64,000 nt of DNA from Brevundimonas sp. NIBR10 (GCF_027912515.1 NZ_CP115464.1:1178001-1242000); one strand, 5' to 3'. Positions 1 to 9,653 are shown, numbered from the stretch's first letter. Translations and numbers: made by a program. Notes: generated by a model not told the origin, from the sequence alone.

Positions 1-1419
1 TCCGATATCCTGCTGGTGACGCCGGGCTCCACGCCGACCAATCTGTTTGGCACGGCTGCCGGCGAAACCCTCACAGGCACTTCGGGCGTCAACTACATCA
101 CCGGCCGTGGCGGCGCCGACACCCTGATCGGCGGCGGCGGCGTCGACTACTTCGTCTACGAAGCCACCAGCGATTCCACGGCCGCCGCCCAGGACAATCT
201 CGCGGACTTCCAGACCGGTATCGACCGGATCGATCTCAACGCCCTGAACACCACCTCGGTCAGCATCGCCCGCATCAATGGCTCCAGCGTGTTGTTCGCC
301 GAGACCCCGGCGGGGGCCTTCCAGCTTGCGGCCATCGGACGCGAGATCAACGGGTCGGATTTGAACTACGCGACCACGCACGGCGTCTTCATGATCGGCT
401 CCGAGGCCGGCGAGACCATGGTCGGGACGGGCTTCGCCGATCCCCTGGTCGGTAACGGGGGCAACGACATCCTGATCGGCGGCCGCGGTGCCGATGCCAT
501 CTCGGGCGGGGCGGGCGCGGATATCTTCGAGTATCGCCTCGCCTCGGACTCCAACCAGACGACCGGCTTCGACAACCTTTACGACTTCCTGACCGGCACG
601 GACTTCATCGACCTGAGGGAGCTGGGCACCACCTCCATCAGCCTGATCCGCACCGACAACGGCTCGACCTTCGTCTTCGCCGAGACCCCGACAGGGGCGT
701 TCCTGACGACGGCCGCCAACCTGGCCGTGAACGGCCGTGATATCCTGTACGGCAACACCCACGGTATCTACATGATCGGCTCGGGCAACGCCGACGTTCT
801 GGTCGGATCCAGTCTGGCGGATCCGATCTATGGCGGGGCCGGGAACGACATCCTGGTCGGCGGCGGCGGTGCGGATGTGTTGTTCGGCGAGGCGGGGGCC
901 GACACCTTCCTGTATTTCGCCGCGTCGGACTCCAGCGTATCGGCCGCCGATACCCTGTTCGGCTTCACGGTCGGTACGGACAAGATCGACCTCAAGTCGG
1001 TTCGCGCCAGCAGCACGGACGTCTTCAGCATCGCCTACACCGGCGGCAGCTCGTTCATCTTCGTGGACATCGGCGGCAACGGCACCAACGACATGCTGAT
1101 CCAGGTCGCGGGGGCCACGGTCACCGCCAGCGACATCCTGTGGACGGCCGGGGCCGGCGCGCTGGAGCCGGTCGCCAAGTCCGTGGTCGAGACCCTGCCC
1201 CAGGCGGATGTCTTCGTCTGGCCGACCGAGCTCGACCTGGGCGCAGATGCCTCGCCGATGGCCTTCGACGCCTTCGACACGGACCCAATGGATGCCGCCT
1301 CGCTGAAGGGGGCCTACTGGACATCGTCGGCCCTGACCCTGCCCAGCGATCCGGACGTCGTCCTGATCGATCCGGCCTTCCACCCGGTCCTAGGTCAGCC
1401 CAGCGACTGGCTGTTGTAG
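1..1419 (+). CDS. RTX calcium-binding repeat protein, C-terminal part (5' end outside window)
   Basis: The reading frame is open from base 1. Its first residues (SDILL) match the end of a preceding repeat module in the neighbouring RTX protein, so the in-frame GTG at 16 is not a true start and the gene begins upstream. The visible 472 residues carry GGxGxDxL/I nonapeptide RTX repeats that bind calcium and fold as a beta-roll. These alternate with cap segments of the form D-N-L-x-D-F-x-T-G-x-D-x-I-D-L, as in the C-terminal domain of serralysins. One full module repeats with a 127-codon (381 bp) period (ADP motifs at 436 and 817). No HExxH protease motif is seen. The protein ends with an acidic tail and the residues DWLL, comparable to DWYL in the other two RTX proteins here. 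It is probably exported by the type I system at 11179-14270 as a surface or matrix protein; the exact function is unknown. Confidence 0.85.
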   Translation, partial: SDILLVTPGSTPTNLFGTAAGETLTGTSGVNYITGRGGADTLIGGGGVDYFVYEATSDSTAAAQDNLADFQTGIDRIDLNALNTTSVSIARINGSSVLFAETPAGAFQLAAIGREINGSDLNYATTHGVFMIGSEAGETMVGTGFADPLVGNGGNDILIGGRGADAISGGAGADIFEYRLASDSNQTTGFDNLYDFLTGTDFIDLRELGTTSISLIRTDNGSTFVFAETPTGAFLTTAANLAVNGRDILYGNTHGIYMIGSGNADVLVGSSLADPIYGGAGNDILVGGGGADVLFGEAGADTFLYFAASDSSVSAADTLFGFTVGTDKIDLKSVRASSTDVFSIAYTGGSSFIFVDIGGNGTNDMLIQVAGATVTASDILWTAGAGALEPVAKSVVETLPQADVFVWPTELDLGADASPMAFDAFDTDPMDAASLKGAYWTSSALTLPSDPDVVLIDPAFHPVLGQPSDWLL

Positions 1420-1574
1420 CTTCTGGGCAACGCGATCCGATGTCGGCTGTCGTCGGCAGTGATTGCCAGCAAGGTCATTGATCGTTAGGCATGAAGCGCG
1501 GGCCGGCCGGGGGGATTGCCGTCGCTACGCCCGCGCTTTCACATGACCGACGACCGATGGTGTCCGCTCCCGCG

Positions 1575-2951
1575 ATGACGACGATCTATTTCGACATCAC
1601 GACCTCCATTTCATGGGGCGGCGCGCCGGTCGGCATCACGCGGGTCGAGCGAGAGATCGCTCGCCGTGCCCAGGGCCGCTGCGCCTCGCCGGTCCGGTAC
1701 TGTTTCTTCCACCAGGCGACCCAGCGCTACTATGTGATCCAGCCGGCCTTCGCCGAGCGGGTCCTTGCCGGCGAATGCTGGATCGCCCTGGACGACATGC
1801 GTGGCCTGCGCCTTGATCGGTCGATCTCGGAACGCGGCAATGTCCTCGATGACATGCCGACGGACATGACGGGAGCCGAGGCGGTTCTGGCGCTGCGGTC
1901 GCGACTGGCCGATCTACCCTTGGCCGATCTGTTGCAACTGCGCGAAGAGAACCGCTTCGTAAACGTCAACGCCGACGGTCGCCGCAGCCTGGTCAGTGTC
2001 AGCCAGGTGGTGTCCGGCCCGGTCCCGATGAACGCCAAGACCTGGATCATCAACGGCGGTCTGGACTGGGAACACAAGAACGTCCGCGGGATGCGCAAGA
2101 TCCGCAAGAAGACCGGCTTCAAATACCTGGCCATCATCTACGACATCATTCCGCTGCTGTACCCCCAGTATGTGGTGCCCTTCTATGTGGACCTGCTGAA
2201 GAAGTATTTCGGCGAACTGTTCTGGACGGCCGACTACGCCTTCTGCATCTCCGAGACGACCAAGGCCGATGTGGCGCGTCATCTGTCGGAATGGCGACTG
2301 CCGGCCATGCCGCTGGAAGCCTGGCCTCTCGGCAGCGACATCGTGGAAGCCGCCGCCGGGACCCAGCCGGGTTTCCCGACCGCCCTGGCCGGCAAGCAAT
2401 ACCTCCTCTACGTCTCGACGATCGAGCCCAGGAAGAGCCACCGAACCATCGTCGATGCGTTCGAGTATGGCGTCCGGTCCGGCGCGATGCCGGACGACGC
2501 CATGTGCGTCTTCGTCGGTCGGGTGGGCTGGAACACGGACAACCTGGTCCAGGAAATCCGCACCAATCCCCTGATCGCCGACCGGGTCCTGATCCTGTCG
2601 GGGATCCCGGATGAGGATCTGACGGAGTTGTACCGCAGGGCCCGGTTCGTGGTCTTCCCGTCGAAGTACGAAGGCTATGGCCTGTCGCTGGTCGAGGCGA
2701 TGGCCCTGGGCAAGGCCTGTCTCAGCAGCGAAGCGGGATCGCTGCGCGAGGTTGGTGGCACGGCGCCGCTCTATATCGATCCGGTCGATCTGCGGAAATG
2801 GACCGACGCCCTGATCTCCGCCTTTACCGACGACGCCATGATCGCCAAGCTCGAGAAGCGTTCCCTGACGGAATACAAGCCTGTGACCTGGGACGACTCC
2901 GCCGACCTGTTCTACGGCATCCTCAATCGCTGGGTGGAGGCGGCCCGATGA
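1575..2951 (+). CDS. Glycosyltransferase family 4 protein
   Basis: This is a cytoplasmic retaining glycosyltransferase of the GT-B fold. The C-terminal half has the GT4 nucleotide-sugar site: a Y-V-S-T-I-E-P-R-K segment, then SGIPDEDL, then the E-x7-E motif (E-G-Y-G-L-S-L-V-E) followed by a G-x-A-C conserved stretch. The N-terminus (YFDITTS...PVGITRVERE) resembles other GT4 enzymes of surface-polysaccharide clusters. The ORF stays open to ATG 1491 and has another ATG at 1557. None of the three has a good Shine-Dalgarno, and 1575 was chosen because family homology begins there. It overlaps the next gene by ATGA, so the two are translationally coupled. Lying between two RTX genes, it may build a glycan on the cell surface or on the RTX proteins; that link is inferred. 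Confidence 0.85.
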   Translation: MTTIYFDITTSISWGGAPVGITRVEREIARRAQGRCASPVRYCFFHQATQRYYVIQPAFAERVLAGECWIALDDMRGLRLDRSISERGNVLDDMPTDMTGAEAVLALRSRLADLPLADLLQLREENRFVNVNADGRRSLVSVSQVVSGPVPMNAKTWIINGGLDWEHKNVRGMRKIRKKTGFKYLAIIYDIIPLLYPQYVVPFYVDLLKKYFGELFWTADYAFCISETTKADVARHLSEWRLPAMPLEAWPLGSDIVEAAAGTQPGFPTALAGKQYLLYVSTIEPRKSHRTIVDAFEYGVRSGAMPDDAMCVFVGRVGWNTDNLVQEIRTNPLIADRVLILSGIPDEDLTELYRRARFVVFPSKYEGYGLSLVEAMALGKACLSSEAGSLREVGGTAPLYIDPVDLRKWTDALISAFTDDAMIAKLEKRSLTEYKPVTWDDSADLFYGILNRWVEAAR

Positions 2952-4177
2952 AAGTCCTGTCCCTCGGCACCTATCCCATCCGCCTGCCGGTCCACGGCGG
3001 TCAGCGGCGCACGACCCAGATCGGCCTGTGTTACGAGCGGGCGGGCATCCAGTATCTATACGCCTCGGTCTATTCCGCGACGACCTACAGCCCCGAAAAG
3101 GTGACCGAGCGGGACTATCCCTATTCGTCGATCGGCGGGATCTATTCGGACGTTCCGTTTATCGAGGACATGGGCAGTGGAGCCTTTGCGGCAAGCCAGA
3201 GCGGGCCGTATCGGCATTTCCGTTCCTTGATCGAATCCTTCCAGCCCGACGCCATCCAGATCGAGCAGCCCTTCATGTGGCCCCTGGTCCGCAAGCTGCG
3301 CGAGGAAGGCGTTCTGACCGGTACCGCCCTGATCTATTCGTCGCATAATTTCGAGGCGCCGCTGAAGCGCGACATCCTCGAAGGGGTCGGTGTGGATCGC
3401 AAACTGGTCAATCGCGTCGAGGCGATGGCCTTGGACATCGAGACCGAGCTGGCCGAGCAGGCCGACCTGCTGTTCTGCGTGTCGGCGGCCGACGCCCAAT
3501 CGTATCGCGGCCTGAATCCCGCCTGCAAGCCGCTGGTGGTGCGCAACGGCAGCGAGCGTCCCGGCAAGGCCAAGCGCCCACCTCACGGTGCCGCTTTCAA
3601 GCCCAATGAATACCTCTATTTCGTCGGCAGCGCCTATCCGCCGAATATCCAGGGGTTCGAGAAATACGTCCTCAGCGGCGGTCTCTACGGCTTCCCGCCG
3701 GAAAAGATGTTCGCGATCTGCGGCGGGGCCTCGGACGGCATCTACCAGTCCGGACTCTATATGCCGCATGCCGAGGCCTACGGCGACCGGACCCACTTCT
3801 TCCCCCATCCGTCGGACGCCGAGCTCAGCTGGCTTCGCGAGAACGCCAAGGGAATACTTCTGCCGATCGGCGCGGGTGGCGGCAGCAACCTGAAGACCGC
3901 CGAGGCCCTGAGCTCGGGCAAATGGGTGGTTGCGACATCGGTCGCGATGCGTTCGTTCGAGGATCACCAGGGCGACGCCGGCGTCATCGTGGCGACCAGT
4001 CCGCGCGAATTCCAGCAGGCGATGCTGGACGTCGTCTACGGCAAGCCGCTGAGCCTGACGGCCAGGCAAAGGACCCAGCGCGAGGGCCTGTTCTGGGATC
4101 GGGTGTTCGACGACAGCGGCCTGGCCGACCGGGTTCACGCTCTGGGCACCGTTAAGGCTGAGGGAGAGGCGGCATGA
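2948..4177 (+). CDS. Glycosyltransferase (GT4-like, Glyco_trans_1_4 type)
   Basis: This 409-residue GT-B glycosyltransferase starts at the ATG of an ATGA overlap with the upstream glycosyltransferase; longer in-frame extensions lie wholly inside that gene. The N-terminal acceptor domain begins MKVLSLGTYPIRLPVHGG, typical of sugar transferases that open with a glycine-rich HGG loop. The C-terminal domain contains F-V-G-S-A-Y-P-P-N-I and a conserved G-G-G-S-N-L-K-x-x-E-A-L-S-S-G-K segment that binds the donor and replaces a strict E-x7-E. Its end overlaps the following TPR gene by another ATGA. The donor and acceptor sugars cannot be read from sequence. Its job is probably coupled to that of its neighbour, in a cell-surface glycan or glycoprotein pathway. 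Confidence 0.82.
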   Translation: MKVLSLGTYPIRLPVHGGQRRTTQIGLCYERAGIQYLYASVYSATTYSPEKVTERDYPYSSIGGIYSDVPFIEDMGSGAFAASQSGPYRHFRSLIESFQPDAIQIEQPFMWPLVRKLREEGVLTGTALIYSSHNFEAPLKRDILEGVGVDRKLVNRVEAMALDIETELAEQADLLFCVSAADAQSYRGLNPACKPLVVRNGSERPGKAKRPPHGAAFKPNEYLYFVGSAYPPNIQGFEKYVLSGGLYGFPPEKMFAICGGASDGIYQSGLYMPHAEAYGDRTHFFPHPSDAELSWLRENAKGILLPIGAGGGSNLKTAEALSSGKWVVATSVAMRSFEDHQGDAGVIVATSPREFQQAMLDVVYGKPLSLTARQRTQREGLFWDRVFDDSGLADRVHALGTVKAEGEAA

Positions 4178-4935
4178 GCCAGGTCCTGCGCCGCCGCATC
4201 GCCCGCCCCTTCCGCGACGCCGCGCGGAAGGCCATGGCCAGGGGAGCCTGGGCCGAGGCGCTGGCCAACTTCAAACGGGTCGAGGCCATCAATCCCCAGA
4301 ACCGTTCCGTGCTGTTGCCGATCGCCAACATGCATGCCGAACTGGGTCAGTACGGCGAGGCGGAAGCGACCTTCTACGACGCCGCGCAAATTCCCGAGTA
4401 CCGCCTGGACGCGCGTATCGGCATGGCACGGGTCGCGGTGCGCAAGGCGGAATGGCCTGAATCCCTGTCGCGCTGGAACTCCGTTCTCGAAGCCATGGGC
4501 GAGGATGAGGCGGTCGATCCGAACGTCCGTTCGACCTGGTCCATGTCGCCGGCCGAGGTGCTGTTGCAATGCGCCCTGGCGCGCGAACTCATCGCTGACG
4601 CCGCCGGAGCGGAGCGCGACCTGGTGCTGGCCATGGCCTTGGAGCCGTCGATCCGCCGGTCTGCGGCTGCGTCGCTGATGCGAGGGCGGCTGCTGGCCAA
4701 GGACGACGTCAGGGCCGCCTATCGTGTGTTGCTCAATGCGCACCGGCGGTATCCGCAGGATTTTTCGATCCTGTACGAACTGACCAGCGCCGCAGTGGTG
4801 GCCGGCGAGCGCGGCGAGGCGGAACGGTTCGCCAGGGCGCTGGTCGATCTTCAGCCCGACAATCCCTCGACCCTGGCTCTGCTGCGCGAACGCGGCATCG
4901 TGATCGCGAACACTTTACAAAACGGCGGTGGATGA
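4174..4935 (+). CDS. TPR-repeat protein
   Basis: This 253-residue protein lacks a signal peptide and is made of helical tetratricopeptide-like repeats. Examples are A-W-A-E-A-L-A-N-F-K-R-V-E-A-I-N-P near residue 30, then G-Q-Y-G-E-A-E-A-T-F-Y-D-A-A near 60 and a last repeat with A-G-E-R-G-E-A-E-R-F-A-R-A-L-V-D-L-Q-P near 215. TPR proteins are scaffolds for protein-protein contacts. The start overlaps the preceding glycosyltransferase stop (ATGA), making a three-gene coupled unit. TPR proteins often occur beside glycosyltransferases that modify proteins or assemble polysaccharides, so a scaffold role for the two enzymes is plausible but not shown. About 120 bp separates it from the next RTX gene. 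Confidence 0.8.
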   Translation: MSQVLRRRIARPFRDAARKAMARGAWAEALANFKRVEAINPQNRSVLLPIANMHAELGQYGEAEATFYDAAQIPEYRLDARIGMARVAVRKAEWPESLSRWNSVLEAMGEDEAVDPNVRSTWSMSPAEVLLQCALARELIADAAGAERDLVLAMALEPSIRRSAAASLMRGRLLAKDDVRAAYRVLLNAHRRYPQDFSILYELTSAAVVAGERGEAERFARALVDLQPDNPSTLALLRERGIVIANTLQNGGG

Positions 4936-5053
4936 TTCGCGTTCAACTTGCTAGCCATGGGTGGGTGACGGGCCGGCACACGGGTCGTTAACCGGTGGTC
5001 GGCCATGGGAGGTCGGATCATCCAGTTCGATGGATCGACGAGGGGTACCCGCC

Positions 5054-8000
5054 ATGACTGTCATCGCCAACCGCCACGGCAACCTGCGTTTCAGCTTCGC
5101 CAGCGCCCTCGAGACCGAAGACTATCTGCCGGCCCTGGCCGCCGCGCGGCGGGCCGCGGCGTCCAGCGGGATCGCAGGCCCGGGGTCGCCCGTCCTGGCC
5201 ATTCCCACGGATACGCCGACGGCGGCCCGTCCTGTCGAGGGACCGAGCGACATCGACGGCGGGCCGGGCAACGACACCCTGGTCGGGACGGCCGGGAACG
5301 ATACGCTGAACGGCTTCGGCGGCGACGATATCCTGGATGGACGCGGCGGCATCGACATTCTCGACGGCGGAACCGGGACAGACACGGTGACCTTCGCCAA
5401 CGCCACCGCCGGCGTCGGTGCCTACCTCTCCGGCGGCGGCCTGCCCTACGGCGACGGCCTGGGCGACACTTACATCTCGGTCGAGAACATGATCGGGTCG
5501 AACTTCCGCGACTACCTGTCCGGAAACGGCTCCAACAACGTCATCCGTGGTGGTGGCGGAATGGACGACCTCTACGGCTTCGCGGACGACACGGCCGAGA
5601 TCGACTTCCTGTACGGTGGTGACGACATCGATCTGCTGCTGGGCGGCATGGGGCTCGACCGGCTGGACGGCGAGGCGGGCGAGGATACCGTCAGCTATCT
5701 GCTGTCGCCGACGGGCCTGACGATTTCGTTGCGCAACCCGGCGGTCGAGAACACCGGCTGGGCGGCCGGGGACACCTTCACCAGTATCGAAGACGTCATC
5801 GGGTCCGAGTTCAACGACATCATCTATGGCAACAACGATCCGCTCATCAACCAGCTCCAGGGGCAGGGCGGCAACGACACCATCTTCGGCGGCGGCGCGG
5901 CCTATACGGTTCTGATCGGCGGCATCGGCGCGGACGCCCTGCACGGCACGCCCGGCGGCCTGTACCTGATCGATTACGAAACCGCGCTCGCGGGCGTGAC
6001 CGCCGACATGGCAAACCCGACCGTCAACACGGGCGATGCGGCCGGCGACACCTATTTCGAGCTGTTCGGACGCGACCTGGCCGGTTCGCCCTACAATGAC
6101 GTCCTGTACGGCGACGCGGGCAACAACAACATCATCGGCGACCCCGATCAGGTGGCCTATAATTTCGTCAACGGCGTGGACCAGCTGTTCGGCCGCGACG
6201 GCAACGACACCCTGGACGGCGGTCCGCGCGGCGACGCCCTGGACGGCGGCAACGGCTTCGACGCGGCGGCCTATACCAGCGCCCTGGCCGGGGTCGGCGC
6301 ATTCCTCGGAAATCCGGGTGCCAACACCGGTGACGCGGCGGGCGACACCTATATCAATATCGAGGCCCTGATCGGCTCGCACTTCGGCGACACCTTGGGC
6401 GGCGACAATCTCGACAACTCCCTGCTGGGCCGCGACGGCAACGATACCCTGCAAGGCGAGGGCGGCGACGACCTGCTGGTCGGCGGCCTGGGGGCCGACA
6501 TCCTGATCGGTGGAGCGGGCCTGGATCTGGCGACTTACTCGGATTCGACGGTCGGCGTGACCATCAACCTCGCCGTGCCCGCCACCAATGTCGGCGTGGT
6601 CGCGGTGGGCGATACCTATTTCGGGATCGAAGGCGTCCTGGGATCGGCCCACGCCGACATCATCACCGGCGACGACGCCGCCAATACCCTGCGGGGTGAG
6701 CTGGGTGCCGACTTCCTTATCGGCGCGGGCGGAGACGATACCCTGGACGGCGGCGCCGGCAGCGATCAACTGGACGGTGGCGCAGGCTTCAATATCGCCA
6801 GCTATGCCTCGTCAGGTGCGGGCATTACGGCGTCCCTGGCCAACAGCGGCGTCAATACCGGCGACGCCCAGGGCGACACCTATGCCAACATCCAGCAGAT
6901 CAACGGCTCCAACGCCGGCGACACCCTGACCGGCGCGGCCGGTGCGGGCAGCGTCCTGCGGGGTCTGGGCGGCAACGACACCCTGAACGCGCTCGGTGCG
7001 ACCCAGCTGAACGGTGATGACGGCAACGACACCCTGAACGGCGGCGGTTCGGACGATGTCCTGATCGGCGGTGCGGGCGCGGACGTCCTCAACGGCGGCG
7101 GCGGGACCGACCTGGCCAGCTATGTGACCTCTGCCTTGGGCGTGTCGGTCTCCCTGGCCGGTGGCGGCGCAAACGGCGATGCCGCCGGGGACATCTACAA
7201 CAGCATCGAGAACGTCGCGGGTTCCAATTCCGCCGACACCATCACCGGTGACGGCAACGCCAACTACCTGCTGGGTCTGGCCGGCAATGACGTGATCGAG
7301 GGTGGCGGCGGCGACGACCTGCTGGAAGGCGGAGCGGGGGCCGATACGATCCGCGGTGGCACGGGCTTCGACTTCGCCGTCTATGGTGGATCGGCCGTCG
7401 GCGTCAGCGTTTCCCTGGTCGGTGGACCCGAAGCGGGTGACGCCGCCGGGGACACATTCGACTCGATCGAGGGCGTGATCGGCTCGGCCTTTGCCGACAC
7501 CATCGTGGGCGACGCCAACGCCAATACGGTCCAGGGTGGAGCGGGTGACGACGTGATCCGTACCGGCGACGGGGCCGACCTGATCGCCGGCAATGCCGGC
7601 AACGACACCATCTATGGCGGTCTGGGCACCGACATCATGCTGGGCGAAGCCGGGGTCGACACCTTCGTGTTCGACACCGTGGCCGAAAGCCAGGCGACGC
7701 TTCAGGTCGTGTCCGACATCATCGACGACTTCCAGACCGGCGTCGACAAGATCGACATCTCGGGCTTCAACCCGACCTCGGTGTCGTTCGGCACCGACGG
7801 CGTCTACAACACCGTGATCGCGACCTCGGCCAGCGGCACCTTCACGGTGCGGGTGCGCGGTGCCGTGAACAGCAGCGATATCATCACCACCTCCACCGGT
7901 TCGGCGATCACCGGCGGTGCCGGTGCCGACAGCCTGATCGGCACGGGCGGCGGCGAAACCATCATCGGCGGCGGTGGCGGCGACACCCTGACCGGCGGCG

Positions 8001-9571
8001 GCGGGGCGGACACCTTCCGCTATACGGCGACGTCGGACTCCACGGCCTCCAACCAGGACGTCATCACCGACTTCGTGAGCGGCATCGACCGCATCGATCT
8101 GTCGGCCATCAACCCGACCTCGGTGTCGATGGCCCGGCTCGCCGGCGGCGGTACCGTTGTTTATGCCGAGACCCCCGGCGGCGCGTTCCAGCTGTTCGCG
8201 GCCGGTGCCAACCTCCACGGCTCGGACTTCCTCTACAATGGGACCTTCGGCGTCTTCATGATCGGCTCGTCCGACAATGACACGATGGTCGGCACCCTTC
8301 GCGCCGACCCGATCGTCGGATTTGCAGGCAACGACATCCTGACCGGCGGGGCGGGCGGCGACGCCATCTCGGGCGGGGCCGGGGCCGACGTCTTCGTCTA
8401 TCTGACGGGGTCGGATTCAGGTCTGGGCAACCTCGACAACCTTTACGACTTCGAGGCCGGCATCGACCGGATCGACCTGACGGCGCTGAATACGGTGTCG
8501 ATCAGCGTGGTGCGCGGCGAGGACGGCTCCAGCTTCGTGTTCGCCGAGAGCTACGCCGGCTCATTCCTGACCTCGGCCGCCTACCGCGCGATCCAGGGTA
8601 CGGACTTCATCTACAACAACAGCCACGTCATCTTCCTGCTGGGCTCGAACGCTGCCGAGACCCTGATCGGCGGCAGCCTGGCCGACCCGATCGTCGGCAA
8701 TGGCGGCAACGACATCCTGATCGGGGGCACGGGTGCGGACGCGATCTCGGGCGGTGCGGGCGCGGACCGGTTCGTCTATCAGTCCCGTGCCGACTCCGTT
8801 CAGGGCAGCCTCGACAACCTGTACGACTTTGAAACCGGCACCGACACGATCGACCTGACGGCGCTGAACACGACGGCGGCGACCATCATTCGCTCGGCAG
8901 ACGGCTCGACCTTCGTCTTCGCCGACACCGCGGCCGGCCAGTTCGTGACCTCGGGTGCTCTGCGTCCAATCAACGGCCACGATCTGGTCGGGATCAACCA
9001 CGGCGTCTTCATGCAGGGCTCCGACGGTGCCGACTTCCTGATCGGGTCGCAGCGGTCCGACACGATCGTCGGCGGGAACGGCAACGACCTGATCGTCGGT
9101 TTCGGCGGTGCCGATACCCTCATTGGGGGCGCGGGTGCCGACATCTTCGTCTTCTACGGCGGCGACTCGCCGGTGTCGGGCCAGGACGTGCTTCAGGACT
9201 TCACCTCGGGCACCGACAAGATCGACCTGCGTTCCGTGCGGACGGGCGCGTCGGACGTGTTCAACATCGTCAACACCGGGGGCATCTCGACCCTGTTCGT
9301 GGACCTGGGCAACAACGGCTCAAACGACCTGGTCATCCAGATCACCAACACCAACATCGTCGCCTCCGACATCCTGTGGACGGCCGGCGGCGCGGCGCTG
9401 GAGGGCACGGTCAAGGTGCCGGCACCGGAAGTGCTGCCGGTAGAGGGTCTGGACTTCGGTGCGGACGACGCGATCCTCGACGGGTTCGCGCCGCAGACCG
9501 GCCGGTTCATGCTGGACCTGGACCCCAACGTCGGGACCGGCTTCTACCACGGCCAGGACTGGTACCTGTAA
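5054..9571 (+). CDS. Very large RTX calcium-binding repeat protein (about 1505 aa)
   Basis: The start at 5054 was chosen because AGGGG lies 7 bases upstream; the frame is open back to a GTG at 4961. Residues 1-65 are non-repetitive. The middle region has eight copies of a roughly 90-100-residue module carrying GD(A)xGDT(Y/F)xxIE followed by GSxFxDxL and RTX nonapeptides GGxGNDxL. From about residue 860 the architecture changes to 125-127-residue modules (DxFxYxxxSDS...DFxxGxDxIDL...ADPIVGxxGNDIL...DAISGGAGAD) like those in the RTX protein at 1-1419. It ends with the same segment as its paralogs (ASDILWTA...EVLP) and the tail DWYL. It has no Cys-rich, protease or lipase motif, so a structural adhesin, S-layer-like or matrix role is most likely. 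A strong bidirectional terminator follows at 9594. Confidence 0.88.
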   Translation: MTVIANRHGNLRFSFASALETEDYLPALAAARRAAASSGIAGPGSPVLAIPTDTPTAARPVEGPSDIDGGPGNDTLVGTAGNDTLNGFGGDDILDGRGGIDILDGGTGTDTVTFANATAGVGAYLSGGGLPYGDGLGDTYISVENMIGSNFRDYLSGNGSNNVIRGGGGMDDLYGFADDTAEIDFLYGGDDIDLLLGGMGLDRLDGEAGEDTVSYLLSPTGLTISLRNPAVENTGWAAGDTFTSIEDVIGSEFNDIIYGNNDPLINQLQGQGGNDTIFGGGAAYTVLIGGIGADALHGTPGGLYLIDYETALAGVTADMANPTVNTGDAAGDTYFELFGRDLAGSPYNDVLYGDAGNNNIIGDPDQVAYNFVNGVDQLFGRDGNDTLDGGPRGDALDGGNGFDAAAYTSALAGVGAFLGNPGANTGDAAGDTYINIEALIGSHFGDTLGGDNLDNSLLGRDGNDTLQGEGGDDLLVGGLGADILIGGAGLDLATYSDSTVGVTINLAVPATNVGVVAVGDTYFGIEGVLGSAHADIITGDDAANTLRGELGADFLIGAGGDDTLDGGAGSDQLDGGAGFNIASYASSGAGITASLANSGVNTGDAQGDTYANIQQINGSNAGDTLTGAAGAGSVLRGLGGNDTLNALGATQLNGDDGNDTLNGGGSDDVLIGGAGADVLNGGGGTDLASYVTSALGVSVSLAGGGANGDAAGDIYNSIENVAGSNSADTITGDGNANYLLGLAGNDVIEGGGGDDLLEGGAGADTIRGGTGFDFAVYGGSAVGVSVSLVGGPEAGDAAGDTFDSIEGVIGSAFADTIVGDANANTVQGGAGDDVIRTGDGADLIAGNAGNDTIYGGLGTDIMLGEAGVDTFVFDTVAESQATLQVVSDIIDDFQTGVDKIDISGFNPTSVSFGTDGVYNTVIATSASGTFTVRVRGAVNSSDIITTSTGSAITGGAGADSLIGTGGGETIIGGGGGDTLTGGGGADTFRYTATSDSTASNQDVITDFVSGIDRIDLSAINPTSVSMARLAGGGTVVYAETPGGAFQLFAAGANLHGSDFLYNGTFGVFMIGSSDNDTMVGTLRADPIVGFAGNDILTGGAGGDAISGGAGADVFVYLTGSDSGLGNLDNLYDFEAGIDRIDLTALNTVSISVVRGEDGSSFVFAESYAGSFLTSAAYRAIQGTDFIYNNSHVIFLLGSNAAETLIGGSLADPIVGNGGNDILIGGTGADAISGGAGADRFVYQSRADSVQGSLDNLYDFETGTDTIDLTALNTTAATIIRSADGSTFVFADTAAGQFVTSGALRPINGHDLVGINHGVFMQGSDGADFLIGSQRSDTIVGGNGNDLIVGFGGADTLIGGAGADIFVFYGGDSPVSGQDVLQDFTSGTDKIDLRSVRTGASDVFNIVNTGGISTLFVDLGNNGSNDLVIQITNTNIVASDILWTAGGAALEGTVKVPAPEVLPVEGLDFGADDAILDGFAPQTGRFMLDLDPNVGTGFYHGQDWYL

Positions 9572-9593
9572 GCGCGACCTGAGCGATCACGAC

Positions 9594-9625
9594 AAAGGCC
9601 CCGGACGGCGACGTCCGGGGCCTTT
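9594..9625. terminator. Bidirectional intrinsic terminator between RTX gene and galU
   Basis: A perfect 14-bp stem (AAAGGCCCCGGACG and its complement) closes a GCGA loop. The A/T ends give a T run on each strand. It sits between two convergent genes and can serve both. Confidence 0.9.
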
Positions 9626-9653
9626 CTGTATCCTGACGCCGTTAAGCCCGCGA

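Noticed and set aside
16..18. GTG at base 16 as the start of the first RTX protein
   Set aside because: The frame is open from base 1 and the residues encoded upstream match the module end of a paralog, so the gene continues outside the window.
5018..6769. 583-codon open frame antisense to the 1505-residue RTX gene, and a similar 468-codon frame at 6812-8218
   Set aside because: These arise from the high GC and repetitive codons of the RTX gene; the translated products are low-complexity with no start context or domain.
1..9571. Serralysin-type metalloprotease activity in RTX proteins
   Set aside because: No HExxHxxGxxH zinc motif was found in the translated RTX proteins; only the M10-C-like cap pattern is present.
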